Shown here in pieces: positions 1 to 11,886 of a stretch of 58,475 nt of DNA. Within the stretch, counting starts at the first letter, position 1; the number at the start of each line of letters is the position of its first letter. A model generated the notes under the pieces. That model saw nothing but the letters and a program-made list of their open reading frames with translations. It did no database searches and was not told where the DNA came from. Both the position numbers and the translations under genes were made by a program. This stretch comes from Phoronis australis (lineage: Eukaryota; Phoronida; Phoronidae), in assembly GCA_002633005.1 (NCBI GenBank), contig NMRA01000402.1, forward strand, positions 151,663 through 210,137, in the 5' to 3' direction.

Positions 1-1760
1 GAAGGCTGACCATGATTTTCCGATGACTTCAGCTACTGTGGCACCTCCTAGTGGCATTTTCGTTTTTTGCGCCTAAGGCTGTATCTCCTAAATCGTCTGC
101 AGGATCTCTACTAATTTTAGTAAGTGCATTTATATGATGTTGACAAAGGACGACGACGACTTTCGGATGGATTTGACTACTGGTGTGCCCCCTGGTGGCA
201 ACTTTATTTGTTTTACGTTACCTCTGTATCGTCAAAGGTCCTCAACCTATTTTCAAGCAATTTGGCATACAAGCTTCTGTTAGTGTGGTGACGCTATCTT
301 TCCATTTTTGGATGGATTCTACTTACTTTGCTTCTCCTAGTGGCCATTTTTACTGTTTTCGGGTTTGTTTTTTGGCGTCTACCCCTCTATCAACCAAATT
401 GCTTTCAGGATAATTGTGAAAATTGGCATGTATGTTTTTCCTATGAAGTGGACGGCTGATGATGATTTTCCGATGACTTCAGGTACTGTGGCGCCTCCTA
501 GTGGCAGTTTCGTTTTTTGCGCACCGTGACTGTATCTCTTAAACCATTGCAGGATCTTTTATAAATTCAACACGTGTATTTATTTGATGTTGACAAAGAA
601 CAATGGCGACTTTCGGACGGATCTGACTACTGGTGTTACCCAGGTGGCAATTTTCAGGGCTTGGAATTTTCCGCGGAAACGCGGATTTCCGCTTTTTCAA
701 ATGTGCTTTCCGCTTTTTTTATAATATTTCGCGTAAAAAAATCGGATTTGATATAAAATTTCCGCGGCAAATTCCTTTCTTACCGCGGCGTTGCAGACGA
801 CGTTCACTTCGAAAAGCGGAAGTTGCTCTTTATGTTTCGGAGGAACGTAAATTGTCAACATTGCCGGGGCATCTGGGACAGCGTGGTTGGATTTTCAATG
901 GCGTCTCGTGTTATTGTTAAGCGCGGTGACAAATACTACCGCTCTGCAGCCAAAAATGTGTGGGTTGGGAGTGGACGGGCGAGCTAAAAGGACGCAGACG
1001 CATGCTACTGATGGTGGTAACGTTTTTTTTTTTTTTTTAGTCCTCCCGATTTTTGTCAGGGAAAGGTTCACATTGACCATTTCAAGGCTGGTTATCGGGC
1101 ATGATTTGGGCCGTAAAAGTTTCAAAGTTTCCGCGTTTTTTGTCATTGGTCATTCCAAGCCCTGAATTTTAGAGTTTACGTTTTACCGTATCTTCAAGGG
1201 TCCTCAACGGATTTTCATAAAATTTTTAATACGGGCATCTGTTGGTGAAACGACGCTTTCCTCCCATTTTTGAATGAAATCGTGGTATTTTGCGCCACCT
1301 AGTGGCCATTTTTGCTGTTCTCTAGTCTGTTTTTTGGCGTCCACCCCTCTGTCAACCACATCATTCTAAGGATGGTTTTGAAAATTGGTGTTTATGTTCT
1401 CTGTGTGAAGAGGATGGTTGACGATGACGACTTTGACTACTGTGGCGTCTCCAATGATAGTTTTGTTTTGTTTTGTTTTGCGCCCATAGCTGTATCTCCT
1501 AAACCCACTGCTGGGTCTTTATTTAATTTTATAGTAAGTGTATTTATATGAAGCTACCTACAGACAATGACGACTTTCAGGCGGATCCAATGAACACTGC
1601 CCCCTAGTGACAGTATTCATTTTATTCTGTTTTCCTTTGTTTCTTTGAAGTTCCGTGACATATTTCAATGAAATTTGGTGAATATTAGCTTTCTATTAAA
1701 GAAGCCGTGACATGTTCCCATTTTCTGATGGATTGTACGTTTTTGCGCCATCATTTTTAT
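1..1760. repeat. Hierarchical tandem repeat (~148-bp monomer, ~448-bp unit) in FAAH-like intron
   Basis: Three degenerate copies of a ~448-bp unit can be lined up. The landmark CCTCCTAGTGGC lies near 48 and 490. The landmark GACGACTTTC/GGCGACTTTC/TGACGACTTTC lies near 157, 606 and 1570. The landmark TTTTTTGGCGTC(T/C)ACCCCTCT lies near 369 and 1330. Spacing is ~448 bp once the 510-bp insertion (with its 6-bp target duplication) is subtracted from the middle copy. Within each unit a ~148-bp monomer recurs three times, each with a CC(T/C)(A/G)GTGGC-like core (near 48, 190, 335, 492, 640, 1290 and 1600), so this is a trimeric higher-order repeat. Short ORFs inside it are chance. I see no FAAH exon in this stretch. 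Confidence 0.75.
655..1164. mobile_element. Non-autonomous DNA transposon (MITE-like), 510 bp, nested in the satellite
   Basis: The element starts CAGGGCTTGGAAT and ends ATTCCAAGCCCTG, a perfect 13-bp terminal inverted repeat. It is flanked on both sides by the direct repeat AATTTT (649-654 and 1165-1170). The neighbouring satellite copy at ~195 reads GGTGGCAACTTT followed directly by the sequence that here resumes after the element, which gives a paralogous empty site. The interior is rich in TTCCGC/GCGGAAA words near both ends, resembling subterminal transposase-binding repeats. It has no coding capacity. The CAGGG terminus is hAT-like, but a 6-bp target duplication is not the usual 8 bp of hAT, so the superfamily is open. 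Confidence 0.8.
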
Positions 1761-1894
1761 AACCAATAAACAACTCTAAAAGTGCACCGTTTGCGATGCA
1801 TTTGTTGTCGCATTCCAACGCTCTGCGTTGCTCTTGTGATTATTTATAACAATTGTTGCGTGTTATTTTCATATTTAGTTCACCTGCTTTTCAG

Positions 1895-2034
1895 ATGTAG
1901 CAGCACTTACTTCTGTGTTTAACATACTAAACTTCACCGCTGGAGTTCTTCCTGTTACCACGGTGACAAGGGAAGATGAAGATGGAATGAAACACTTTCC
2001 TTCCTCAAGTCTGTCTCAGAAGATGGCGAAGCAG
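1895..2034 (+). CDS. FAAH: FAAH-like amidase, penultimate coding exon (partial gene)
   Basis: The exon follows a TTTTCAG acceptor and ends CAG before GTACTC. Its frame gives VFNILNFTAGVLPVTTVT, closely matching the C-terminal part of vertebrate fatty-acid amide hydrolase (YN-LDFPAGVVPVTTVT in the family). FAAH is a membrane-associated amidase-signature serine hydrolase that cleaves anandamide and other fatty-acid amides with a Ser-Ser-Lys triad. The triad exons lie upstream of the window, so activity cannot be judged. Entry is two bases into a codon and exit is phase 0, consistent with joining to 3615-3734. A segment after VTTVT that is longer in mammals (around the GYFGDIWD region) is shorter here. 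Confidence 0.85.
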
Positions 2035-3273
2035 GTACTCAGCTTTTGCTATGTTACCAAAGACAGATTTTCTCTTTCTTGGTTTAATTTTCTTGCCTTT
2101 GTCAAGAAAAGTAACTTGTGAATAAAAATATTTAATTTTGAATGTGAGAAGTTCGCTATTTTGTTGTTTTTTTACTAATTTTGGGTCTGTTCTTCATTTT
2201 CATACAAATGGCTGTACTTCAGGAGCAAGTTTTCGGTTATACATAACTGGTTAAACGCATGACACTTTTCATTGTTCACAGTCTTTATTCCGCTATGTTC
2301 ATACCTGCGGAACAAAACTCTACTCTCAACTGAACATAGATAAAGTAACTGACCTAGTGACATAATTAAAAGACACACGATATTTCAAAACATACTTGCT
2401 TCATTCTCGAGTGAAGATAAAATGACAAAGTAATGCCACCACAGAGCATAAGCTGATGACACACACAGTAGGACATGGCGGGTGTGAAATACTGCAAAGA
2501 ATGACTAATGCAAGGGGTAACAGGAAAGTTGTGCAAACAAGTGTAACGTGCGGCGCGACCCTGTTTGCTGCTCATTCAAAACAGGCTTCTCAATTGCAAT
2601 TGTGAACAATGAAAAGTGTTGCGCATTTAACCATTTCATACAAATGAGGAAATAAATGTGCATGGTTCACTATATGTAAAACGTTGTCCCTTTAATTATA
2701 ATCTCCAGAAAATTTTCAGCCCTTTATTGTCTCTATCCAACATTGTGATTGTGCCAGTTTGCCATGAAACTGAAGACGTTATACAGTCACATGGTTGATT
2801 GTCAGGACTTTTGGTTCTTTCTTCAAGACATCCAGAGTAAAGTCCTTACAGTGATCTCATTAATGAAATTTAAAGCTACATTCTGTCTTAGTTCCATTAT
2901 CATCTCAGAACCAAATCTTTATAGAGGATGTTGGATGCTTTCGGATTGTTGGTTAAGATCACTTATTTGCACTCTTTGCAGTCACTGTCGTTGGTGTTTA
3001 TTCCTTAACCGATGTGTTAAAGGAAGTCATTCTTTGCAAGAAAACTAATTTTATTGAGAAATTAGCAATGGCATGGAATGGAACCCTCGTGCTCTGCAGT
3101 AGTTGTCCAAAGCTCTGCTACTGAGCCAAATCTCATGGCATTGTTAGTGTATTTTATGTATATTTATGTGGTAGACACTGGTCTTAGCTTCTCAAATGTC
3201 TGGCAGACAACTGCGAGAATTGGCGATTTGCAACAAAGTCACCAAAACATTGGATTTTGTTTGTTATAGCTCT

Positions 3274-3503
3274 GGGGCTCATTCCAAGAAACTGATTTAG
3301 TTCATTTTTTACATAAGCCAAAGGTTTGTCTCAACTTCCAAACTAAATCTTAAAACTCGCAAATTAGGACAAATTTAAGTCAAACACTAACTTAAGTCAA
3401 TATCTTTCTTGAAACAGACTTGAGGTAAACTTAAGTAAATAAAAAAACTTGACTGAACTTCACAAGTTGTCTTAGCTAAGTCAGTTTTGTTGAAACGGGC
3501 CCC
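3274..3503. mobile_element. MITE-like inverted-repeat element in last FAAH-like intron
   Basis: GGGGCTCATTCCAAGAAACT at the left is an imperfect inverted copy of the right end, which reads (reverse complement) GGGGCCCGTTTCAACAAAAC. The match continues for about 30 bp. The interior has CTTAAGT-rich words repeated in both orientations and no ORF. GGGGCCCGTTTCA-type ends are a common MITE theme in invertebrate genomes. Possible flanking TAGCT repeats are offset from the inverted repeat ends, so the exact boundaries and target duplication are uncertain. Confidence 0.55.
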
Positions 3504-3614
3504 TGACTAGCTAATAACTTTAAGACGTCCGTCCCATCCATTAGTAAGTCCACAAATTTACTTTTCGATTGTAAAACCAGTATTGTATTATTATCATTTA
3601 CTTGTTCTCTACAG

Positions 3615-3734
3615 GGCCTGTCCAACAACACGGTCGGCCTGCCTGTGAACGTACAAGTGGTAACCCTGCCTTATCACGAGGAGCAATGTCTACGTGTTAT
3701 GAAGGACATTGAGAAAAGCTTAAAGGACCAGTGA
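3615..3734 (+). CDS. FAAH: FAAH-like amidase, last coding exon with stop
   Basis: After a TTCTCTACAG acceptor the frame reads GLSNNTVGLPVNVQVVTLPY, then HEEQCLRVMKDIEKSL, and stops at TGA (3732-3734). This matches the family C-terminus (VGLPVAVQCVALPWQEELCLRFMREVE in mammals): GLP-V-VQ-V, the E-CLR-M and the following amphipathic helix. Phase 0 entry fits the preceding exon. The intron between the two is 1,580 bp and carries the MITE-like element. Product and orientation are secure; paralogue (FAAH1 versus FAAH2-like) is not fully resolved, although similarity is to FAAH1-type sequences. Confidence 0.9.
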   Translation, partial: GLSNNTVGLPVNVQVVTLPYHEEQCLRVMKDIEKSLKDQ

Positions 3735-4024
3735 TTATCGAATGTGATGTTAACGAGAATATGAGCTGAGGATTAGATGCTGTATTTCTCCTCCAGATCT
3801 CAAAAATCTGGACCTTATTCCTTTTTCAAGGCGCAGTTGTGTAAATGTTATCTGGATTAGACTAGTGCCCTGTCTAGGCTCTAAACACTATGTTCACAGA
3901 GTATAATTCTATGTGGAATTTCCTCCAAGGCCACAAACTTTTGACCAGCCACGGAATTGAAGTTATGTGATATCCTTCGCGCTGCTATAGTGTTTTGTAT
4001 TTGATTTGGTAACAATTTTGTGAG

Positions 4025-4030
4025 AATAAA
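4025..4030 (+). terminator. Polyadenylation signal AATAAA of the FAAH-like gene
   Basis: AATAAA lies 291 bp after the FAAH-like stop codon and is followed by an AT-rich tract. It is the first canonical hexamer downstream of that stop, so a ~300-bp 3' UTR is likely. Confidence 0.5.
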
Positions 4031-6778
4031 CATATTAGAACATATCAGAATGTATCATATTATATTGTATTATATTATCTTGTTAATGCATTATTGTTTA
4101 CTAAGCAAAGTCAAGGCATTTGTCTTTAGTGAAAATTTTGCCTTTTGATAAGAAACTAAAAACATAACCCCAGTAACATAACAATAGTTCAGTGCACTTC
4201 TCTGTACGGTTACACCAGAAAAGCAAATAAAGCGAACTGATGTTGAAGAAGCTATGTGTTTAATCGAGATGGGAAAAGAACACGTTTCTGGTGTTCCCAG
4301 TATCAAAATACAAATCCGTTGTTGCCGTGGAGGGACTTTTCTTCCCATTTTTGCTGGAAAAAGTTAGAAAAATGATGCAAGTTGGCTCACTCCTTGAGTG
4401 CCACCTTCGCTCCTGCCACTGAACGAACACATCCTAGAGCTACATGTACTCTGTCGTGAGAGATATTCGGGACGTTACCGTTCACATGTGTGACCATTTC
4501 CCGACCTGTTTCCCTATAAAAGGTGCCTTTCTGATTTAATCCCATGATGCATTTTATGTATTTGACTCTTTTCCCAACTGCAAATGCCAGTTACAGAAGT
4601 TACTTGTGTATGCCAAAAACTACCATAATTGGTTCTGCTCTGCGCTCGATTCGTGTTATGTAATGCGTCCAAGTTTGGTGGCCGCTGGGTGAAATGGTGG
4701 TATTCCATGTGGCATCGGATCACGCTGGGTACAGAAGGATCCGGCCGACTCATTTCAGGTATCGCGGGGGAAAGGAAGACCGGAACCGCTTCACCTGGCA
4801 CTACATGTACGATACTATTTTGGAAAATATTTCAGAGCAACTACAAATACTGTAGCACCGCACCCACTGTTTTCAAAAAAGAAAAAAAAAACAGACCAGA
4901 AACTATCGCCAGGTAAACTTGCCTTATTCCATATTTGACTAGCTCATGGCATCTTTTCTTGTAGATCTACCATTTCGACAGTTTGGAGCTTTTTCATCAA
5001 AAAATTAACACTTCGATAAGCTTGTCTGATTGTGTTTTACCGTAATCTTGGGCATTCATTAAAAGTACAGTGCCTCAATGCTAGCACTCGCGAGGTCTCG
5101 TTTTTCTACCGATGCACTATTGAACTCGACTGCGTCTTGTCTCGTCTTCAGACAGAAATGACCACTGACATGTTAAGAGCAGCGGGTCACAAAAGGTCAC
5201 AACGCACACAGACTAATGAAACGTGAATCCAAAGAAGCAATGGGAGGTTCTTAGGGAACAAAGTCAGCTGTCTGCAACGCACACCCTTGAGGTGCTCGTT
5301 CCTCACAGATTTTCCACAAGTTATAAGTCGAGACTCTAATGTTTCCAATACATGGCTGTCGTGTTCATTATACCGAATATTAGGCCTACTGAGTTTTCAG
5401 TGACTCGTATTTAGAGCTTGTGGTTCTACTCCGCTTACAAGAGATCGTTGATATCACAGAACAGTTTCACTCGATGATATGCATTGGTATATGTTTAGCA
5501 ATAAAGCTCTAAGAAACTGCTTATTCGGGAAAATTTTAACCTAGCAATAAGATGATAAAATTCGGGCTGTTTAATTAATATCATTTGCCCGCTTCCGGTA
5601 GTCAGCCACTAGACACCCTGGCCGGGGAACCCATTTTGAGCTGTACATAAGGAATGTACAAGGTACAAAGGAACTGCTCATCTTCAAAGTGTACCCCGTC
5701 AATGCATGATCCCACACGAGGCCCTAGCCTTGACCTTAGGCCCCATTTTTATTCTCGAAGTCGATGAAACTAAGTTGCCTACACGGTTCCATGTACTCCG
5801 AGGCGATGTCGTTACTCCTCGTATTCTAATGATTTCTGTGTAACTAGCCTGCCGTAGGGGTTTCATATGTTACCTTCATATTCATTAAAGAATGATGATT
5901 GGCAGGAAATCATACAAGATATCATCTAAACGTCTAAGTCATGCAATAATTGCTTAACCGAGTAACTTCCATACGAATAACGTAACTCTTCCTCAACTGA
6001 AAAAAATTTTTGTAGGTGACTCCATGGCCGAGTTTTGCAAAATGAAAAGTACACACGAACTTTCACGTTAATTCTGTCAGAAGAAAGAAGCATGCGAATC
6101 AACCAGGCTTTGCAGCCTACCTGAGCAAGCTCAGCATTTCAGGAAATGTTCAACTGATCCTCTCGCACGAAAACCCAATGCTCGGCTTTCTTTCTAAATG
6201 TTTACTAGTGACTCAGTTCAGTCTCCTAGCCCTTTCGTCAAACAAACATTCAGAAGATAAAAAATACGTCGTATTTGATCAACACAAGAAACCGGAATCT
6301 TTCACACCGTCTAGCAACAAAACAACTGATGAGGTGGTAGCGTCGATTTCAGTTAAATTTGACTGAAAGCTTTCGTGAGGAATCGGCGATTTCTGATAAA
6401 ATCACTAAAATGCAATTAGTTTTACTGTGCAGTGGTTGAAGTTGATATCTTCAGGAAGTCAACTATAAATAAAATAACCCCCAAAAAAGCGTTTTTGCTG
6501 TAAAATCGACAGTGTTACTTTAATAACACGCTTGTACTATGGAATGCTGGTGTACTACATGTTATCTTATGCTACGAGGTTAGGTGTCCAGGCGTTGACA
6601 TGTATTATCACTCTTGCATAGGCGGCGTGGAATTCCATGACCTCACGACGATATCGGGAATGCAAAAGGTCCCCTCCCAGATAACCAGATTGTGACGCGA
6701 TACAGCGAAGTATATTAATTAGATGCGTTGAGAAAAAATACTCTTGGATGAGAATTTGACTCACAGTCGAAAGACAAA
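4031..6778. other. Intergenic region between FAAH-like gene and the DSL gene
   Basis: No exon with supporting splice sites or recognisable protein similarity was found on either strand. The longest ORFs (95 residues or less) show no family motifs. A TATAAAAG word near 4516 and a TATAAATA word near 6465 exist. The latter is ~310 bp before the DSL-gene start codon and could be its core promoter, but nothing else supports this. Confidence 0.5.
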
Positions 6779-6829
6779 ATGCGGGAGCCGTTGATTTTCC
6801 TTTCTGTATCTTTTATTTTTATATATCAG
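6779..6829 (+). CDS. Exon 1: start codon and signal peptide (residues 1-17)
   Basis: ATG with A at -3 (ACAAAATGC) is preceded by an in-frame TGA 33 bases upstream, so it is the first possible start in its frame. It encodes MREPLIFLSVSFIFIYQ, a hydrophobic stretch with a short basic/acidic N-terminus typical of a secretory signal, and ends CAG|GTAAAT in phase 0, matching exon 2. A copy of this donor lies 50 bp downstream; using it would read into a stop. Confidence 0.65.
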
Positions 6830-6905
6830 GTAAATGGCTCATTCATAAATTAGACGTATCTTTTATTTTTATATATCAGGTAAATGGCTCATTCATAAAT
6901 TATAC
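6806..6905. repeat. 50-bp tandem duplication across the exon 1 donor site
   Basis: Positions 6806-6855 and 6856-6905 differ at one base (G6853 versus T6903). The unit contains the end of exon 1 and the CAG|GTAAAT donor, so a perfect second donor sits at 6880. The near identity points to a very recent event, possibly polymorphic. Confidence 0.9.
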
Positions 6906-7155
6906 AGGTCACATGTAGAACTGGCTGTGGTGTATTATTACCGAAGTATATTTTTTCTTTAATTCTGCCAGTTAGAACTAATAGGACATGAGCTGATCAG
7001 GATAATTAAGGGGCTGTAAATTTAAGGCCAGCTCGAAAACCAGCATCTGTACAAAATAGCTACACATGTACATGTATATGAACCGTTGTGCAACAGTTTC
7101 ATGCGTGAGAGAATTTTCTTATGACGAAGTGTTAGATTAGTGTTTACTGTTTTAG

Positions 7156-7325
7156 ATGGATGTTGTCGATGGAAGAGGTAAAATGTTGGTTCGATTTCTG
7201 GAGTACCAGAACCCTGGAAATATCGCCTTCAACGGCCAGTGTTGTGATGGGGAAAAACTAAACGATGGCACATGTTTTGAGTCGTGCAATCCCGTCTTCA
7301 CACTCTGCCTTAAACGCAATTCGAG
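7156..7325 (+). CDS. Exon 2: first half of MNNL/C2-like Notch-ligand N-terminal domain (residues 18-74)
   Basis: Acceptor CTGTTTTAG; donor GAG|GTAAGC, phase 2. The frame contains MLVRFLEYQNP, then GQCCDG, GTCFESC and FTLCLK. This is the hallmark of the MNNL domain (in JAG1: F-L-I-..-N-NG.CC.G....C....C...F..CLK), including the double cysteine and the final CLK. In Notch ligands this region forms a C2 fold that binds phospholipid and contacts Notch EGF12. Confidence 0.88.
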
Positions 7326-8431
7326 GTAAGCGTAATTTTTCTGTTCGAGAAGCATTTCTATCGTATTCTTAAGCTTAAAACCTTTCCATTCTGTTAAAAT
7401 TTCACCCAAAATGGAATTTGGTAACTTTACTAAAACCTCTTGGACTTGAGATACTTTGTTTCCACAACTGTTTCTTCGTTGTTGACAAGGAAGGTTAATC
7501 CCGTACTGTAACGACGAAGTACCTAAATTTTGATCAATACTATAATGTACTTTCTGCAACAAAATTGATCTTAACATGTTCCATACACTGTAATCAGATG
7601 ATGAGTAATTTTTGTGATCTTGGAAAGAAGTTTTGTTTAATCGTTCTTTATTCCTCGAGGCAAGCATCCAAGAATATACGTAAATAGTCACTGAGATAAT
7701 TTTTGTAAATCTTTTCTAGGCCGTGATGTGATCATAATTACTTGGCTAAACCTTTTTTGGCAATTACGACGTGGGAGCGTAAAACAGAATTTCTTTGTTA
7801 AGTCACTTTACGATACAGGCTGCTGATCTCAAACGAGTATAAAATATTCCCAGTTCTTTACAAGCCCCAAAATCCCAATATTTTGATTTATAATTAAATT
7901 GAGACAACGTTCATAACGGAAATAGTCTAAAGCAATGATTATTGTTCTTTGAGAGGAGTCCTGGGTAGAGTTCAGTAACGCTAAGACCTACGCTAGGACT
8001 TCGCTATAATCTAGCCAAAATCATGCGTTCTCATTTAAACTACACGGCAATACCGCACGTAATCTTATAAACGTTACTGAAGCCTACCATGATTTATTGA
8101 CGTTTTTAGTATAATGAAATAAATGTACACGTAAACTACTAGCAACAAGGATCATGCTGTCCGTAGAAGATTATTAGAATCCGTGATGTACACAGAGTTA
8201 AGATGAAACCGTATTTCAGCACGGCTACGGTAGCTGTCAGTACACTTTTAAAACTATATAATATATGGTGTCTGTGCAAACAGTTGGGCAACTGTTCTAC
8301 AGGTGTATAGATCGTGTGCAAGGTGAGCAACGATATACCATGTTACCTTTGTTATGCGTTATCATGGAGACCACTCAAACATTAATTTTTTAACTCTTTT
8401 TCTAACGCTTTAATAAATTTCGTGTTTGTAG

Positions 8432-8552
8432 TTCCCCGAATAATGCCCCATGTGATGGCAGCTATGGGAAATTTGTCGTGGAACAGCATAGGGAGAACAT
8501 CCGATTTCCAGAGCGAGGATCTGCAATTTCACTTGATTTCAATCGATGGAAG
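8432..8552 (+). CDS. Exon 3: MNNL/C2-like domain, middle part (residues 74-114)
   Basis: Acceptor TTTGTAG; donor AAG|GTACGT, phase 0. It encodes APCDGSYGKFVVEQHRENI and ends ISLDFNRWK. The position matches the segment of Notch ligands from the P-C-x-F-G cysteine to the F-x-W of the C2 fold (FSFAW in JAG1). Length and phase join exons 2 and 4 without frameshift. Confidence 0.82.
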
Positions 8553-11500
8553 GTACGTGTCGTTCTCCCTGACTTCCCGCCTGTTTTTCGACTTGTTTTA
8601 CCTAATTGTACAATACCTGTTTCTTTACCTGTCTTACCATTAGCTCCCACCCACTTGCCCACCTGGCGATTGAGGGGGATTTAAACACCCACCTCTATCA
8701 GGATGTTTTGATTTATTATTACGGCTTAATATTGTTTCTTGAAATGTTTTTTGCACATCAAATCGCTTTTACGAACGCACACCTCTTTGTGTTCCCAACT
8801 TACTAAAAAGCGTGCCTTTTCCGTGTAGGAAACTCTTTCCTGTACATTTGTTATCTGTCATCTGCGTGAGAAACTTTAACAAACGTACCGGTACTATTTC
8901 ATGTTCGCTTAACCATATGCAGACATTCGAAGCTCATTTTCCAGAATAAAAAACGCATTAAAACCATCATTTGTATGGAAAACACAGTGTCCAAACATCT
9001 TTTATTGTTAAGCCGCCTAGAAAAAAACACGCGATTTCCACTTAATAGTTTTTGGAGTATGTCCGATTGTTTTGTTGCTTAGTTACAGATAAGATCGCTG
9101 TCGACTGTTATCAAGGAGTGGTTTCACATCCAGTGTCTTATCAGTGAATACGAATTGAATTTAATTAAAACTCAGACGTATGAGCATTTAATTGGCTCCT
9201 CGTGAAATGATCAATCAAATGAGGGGTGGCACACAATATGTTTGTTTACAAGTACGACTGTCTGTCAGTGGAGGTATTAGAGACAACGGGCGATTTTTTG
9301 TTGCCCATCCTTGTTATGTTAGAAAAATGGTTTATATACCTATTATAATATTAAGATTTATACATTATTTTAGCTTACAATAGACATCTCAACCACACTC
9401 CATTTTTCTAACTAACTAGCTAGAACCCCCTCATCAGCAAAATATTGTCCTAAATAAAGGTGTGGTTCAAATGATTTTGTAGAAAGTATACAACTGACTG
9501 CGCTTACGTGTATTGCTAGTCAGGTTATATTGCGTGCTACTTCAAACAGCCAGTTTCAAACCCGAAGCGTAACATTTCAAAAGCAATGAGTTTCATCTGA
9601 ATTGAATTGTTTTCTGCTGTTATCTCGAAAGCAGATACATGTACAGTTGAAACAACAAATCAACCTGATTCACACTATTGAATAGATGTTGTTTTCATTT
9701 ATATTTATCACGGCTTCCCGTATACAAAATATTCAGCAAAATTATTCCATTGGTAGAACTAACTTCTGTGGTAGTATATTTTATTGAGGATGCCCATTTT
9801 ACATGTACGATGATCTGGGAAATAGAATGTTACGTAAAATGTAATTGACCAATCCGGCTAATCGTGGATTTCTAAGATTAATGAAAATTTCTGATCCCAG
9901 TGTGCTTAAAAACCTAATCAAATTTGTTTATCATGCTTCTATTTTAAGACGAAAACTACTTGACGATTGAAAGTACATGTACTATACATGCGAATGCGTA
10001 TTTACTGTATTTTATTGTTGTGTTTGATATGTACATGCAAGTACTGTGGGCCGATGGCCTCGAGTATGAATAAACGTTTCTAATTTAATAACTGGTGTGT
10101 AGACATAAAAAGGTATTTAAATCAATAAAGACCTTCACGTTTTTATGTTTGGATTGTCAGAGCGTACCTGAAAAACGTACATTGTCACGTTTTCAAAATG
10201 TTACTTCCAGTGTAGATATCTGACACGAAAAAGGTATGGTTGTGTAACATCTAGACAGGAACCACAACTATAAAACACAAAATGCAACAAATCGTTATTG
10301 GATTGCGATATTGGTATGACATTGTTTAGATTTATGGACAGGCGGCATTTGGTTTTTAAGGAATGGTTGAAAAAAACAGTTGCGAATTTTAGTTGAACAA
10401 GCTTTCAGAATGTGTAAGCGATGAAATCCACACGCCACAAACTTCGAATGTTTACTATCTTTCACTGAAAGTTCGTCTTTGTGCGGCTAATTATGGTATC
10501 TCTTGAAGTTCATGGTTATGAATATTAGTTGAAGTTTTGGTTGGCCAGAAAAAGTAAAGGAGACTTAACCGATTCCTTTAGGTTCAGGTACGAATTTGTT
10601 GTTTGGTAGCTCATTGGTCCTTGTACCATTATTACCAAGATGAGGGAGTAAAATCTATACATGTAATTCGGCTGGCGCCCATTAAAAGTGTGCGGAGAAA
10701 ATTCAAAACAGTCTTTGAACTTGAGGTCGCGTTTTGGGGAGTAAAATTCGAATTCGCGTTAGGCGCTTGAGGATAGCCGGATAAAGTGGCAATAGACAAT
10801 CTGAGATCACATTAGAGTGGCTGCAATTTGTCCAATCGGTCGTTGCCGGCATGGTGTGTGAAATGGTAACCCAGAATGACCAGTTGCGAAGTCACTGATG
10901 TGTTTATTCTAGGTTCTAGTTTGTCACACTTTTTATTATTTTCTTTAATGTACTTGGCTTCAACTGGTGAGGCCAAAACTGTACCAAAAGTATTGTGAAA
11001 TATAAAAGCATTAGGTGTACACGTAAGTAGTACCTTGATATACCTACACATGTAGTCAAATAACTATTTGTTATAAAAATTGCGCGATCACCGTAAACGC
11101 TTCTTGTAATATTTGTCTGCAACTTGCAATTTATTCATTAATTCTTCAGCTAAACTTTTTTGAATTTTCTTTTAAGACCTTTACTCTCAAACGTGACGTT
11201 TAAAAACACTACATCGAAATTCCGCGAAAATGGAATTCTCCACTTTTGACATCGGAATATTTTGGATAATGCTTGAAGTAGTGTGACCCTTGCCATTCAA
11301 AGACGCGTCATCGTTTTAGGGCCGAAAAGGTTAAAGTTATAAGACTTGAGTAGTGCTAAAAAGCACATTGTGTTTTTATGATTTTATTGCAAATCGTCGA
11401 TTCTCCTCGTTGTCTGCTTGAAGTTCACTGAAATAAAGCTGGTGACTTTACCTTTTTCCATTTAAGACACCCTGTCGTTGATTTAGTGGGATTTAACTCC

Positions 11501-11886
11501 TCCAACATAGCGTTATGTGTGCGGCCACGGGGGTTGCAGGTTCGATTCTGCGCCCAGATTATCAGAAAACCACTTCTATCGCCGATTCGGCCCTCACTAC
11601 ACGAAAGACGTTTCACATTGAAAGTTAAATAGCATTAAATCGAGTGCGGTATTTACAGTTTCACTGGCCTGGAACTGACTCACATACGTTTATTCCTCTG
11701 GAAAGAACAAGTACGGCCATGCAACGTATTTCTGAGTTTTGTGTATGTAACCTCGGTCACTCATGTACATGATTTTGTGAGCAATTTGAACCGCTGTATG
11801 ACATTATTTTTATTTTGGTAGATTCCTATTGGAAAATTAATCCGATAGACCACAATGTTGTGATGCTTTGATCTACAATGTTGTAG
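8553..11886. other. Intron 3 (3.3 kb) without recognised features
   Basis: No spliceable exon or repeat of note was recognised on either strand. ORFs here are short and motif-free. Several TACATGTA-type palindromes occur. Confidence 0.5.

Noticed and set aside
1021-1039. Long T-run as a retroposon poly(A) tail
   Set aside because: It is internal to the 510-bp inverted-repeat element and has no target duplication of its own.
4516-4523. TATAAAAG promoter-like word followed by a 95-residue ORF at 4629
   Set aside because: The ORF has no recognisable motifs and a second overlapping ORF exists on the other strand; a lone TATA word is expected by chance in AT-rich DNA.
7152-7691. 179-residue open frame on the minus strand
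   Set aside because: It overlaps exon 2 (MNNL) in antisense and runs into intron; no domain, splice or composition evidence.
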